Shown here one piece after another: positions 63,934-64,000 of a DNA stretch of 64,000 nt. A program made the position numbers and the translations under genes. The stretch is from Blastocladiella emersonii ATCC 22665 (taxonomy: Eukaryota; Blastocladiomycota; Blastocladiomycetes; Blastocladiales; Blastocladiaceae): NCBI GenBank assembly GCA_025594325.1, contig JANHCV010000001.1, positions 4,092,001 to 4,156,000 of the forward strand. Direction: 5' to 3'. The notes under the pieces were generated by a model. It worked only from the letters and a program-made list of their open reading frames with translations. It did no database searches and was not told the DNA's origin. Position 1 is the stretch's first letter. The number at the start of each line of letters is the position of its first letter.

Positions 63934-64000
63934 TGCTGTGATTGGGTCGTCGAGATTTTGTTCTCGCTATACTTTCGTTCTTGCGCGCACCCCTGTTATC

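Overview
The window is nuclear DNA from a GC-rich, gene-dense, intron-containing fungus. Three things point to a zoosporic (flagellated) lineage. Housekeeping proteins are fungal in type (NTE1, REV3, RRP12, separase, PGS1, C1-THF synthase). There is a CEP44-like protein, a family tied to centrioles, which non-flagellated fungi lack. There is also a large protein of the TmcB/TmcC (tiny macrocysts) type. Together with the base composition and the short introns (mostly 52-86 bp, up to about 153), Blastocladiomycota (Blastocladiella/Allomyces/Catenaria-like) is my best guess. This is inference; I cannot name the species. I support 24 protein-coding loci, one of them probably broken, and see no tRNA, rRNA, transposon or CRISPR array.

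Layout. 0.8-4.7 kb: a 12-TM MFS-like transporter (-) and a RhoGAP protein (+) diverge from a shared promoter. 4.8-16.6 kb: REV3, the catalytic subunit of DNA polymerase zeta (-), then NTE1 phospholipase (-). 17.7-28.2 kb: RRP12-like ribosome-export factor (+) meeting separase (-) tail to tail. 28.7-31.2 kb: an RraA-family aldolase (+) and mitochondrial PGS1 (+). 31.3-36.2 kb: an accessory stretch with two tandem paralogous secreted cysteine-rich proteins (-) and two tandem paralogous small membrane proteins with a C-terminal CxxC...CxxC element (-), one carrying a frameshift. 37.1-46.6 kb: cytosolic-type arginyl-tRNA synthetase (-), a single-pass membrane protein with a beta-solenoid-like DUF4097-type ectodomain (-), a double AN1 zinc-finger protein (+) and trifunctional C1-tetrahydrofolate synthase (+). 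47.3-50.0 kb: a repeat-rich, probably GPI-anchored surface protein (+) and two divergently transcribed paralogous small secreted proteins. 50.3-64 kb: an ER Hsp70 of the Lhs1/HYOU1 type (+), CEP44 (-), an orphan 7-TM protein (+), the TmcB-like protein (-) and an unrecognised 470-residue protein (+).

I built splice models by hand. All 33 introns keep frame, and 30 have C at position +4 of the donor (consensus GTRCGY), which is unusual. Several convergent gene pairs are separated by only 65-155 bp. Two genes (ArgRS and C1-THF synthase) have in-frame, arginine-rich N-terminal extensions before the conserved start, consistent with one gene supplying cytosolic and mitochondrial enzymes. The most likely new biology lies at 31-50 kb: at least three duplicated families of secreted or membrane proteins that I do not recognise.
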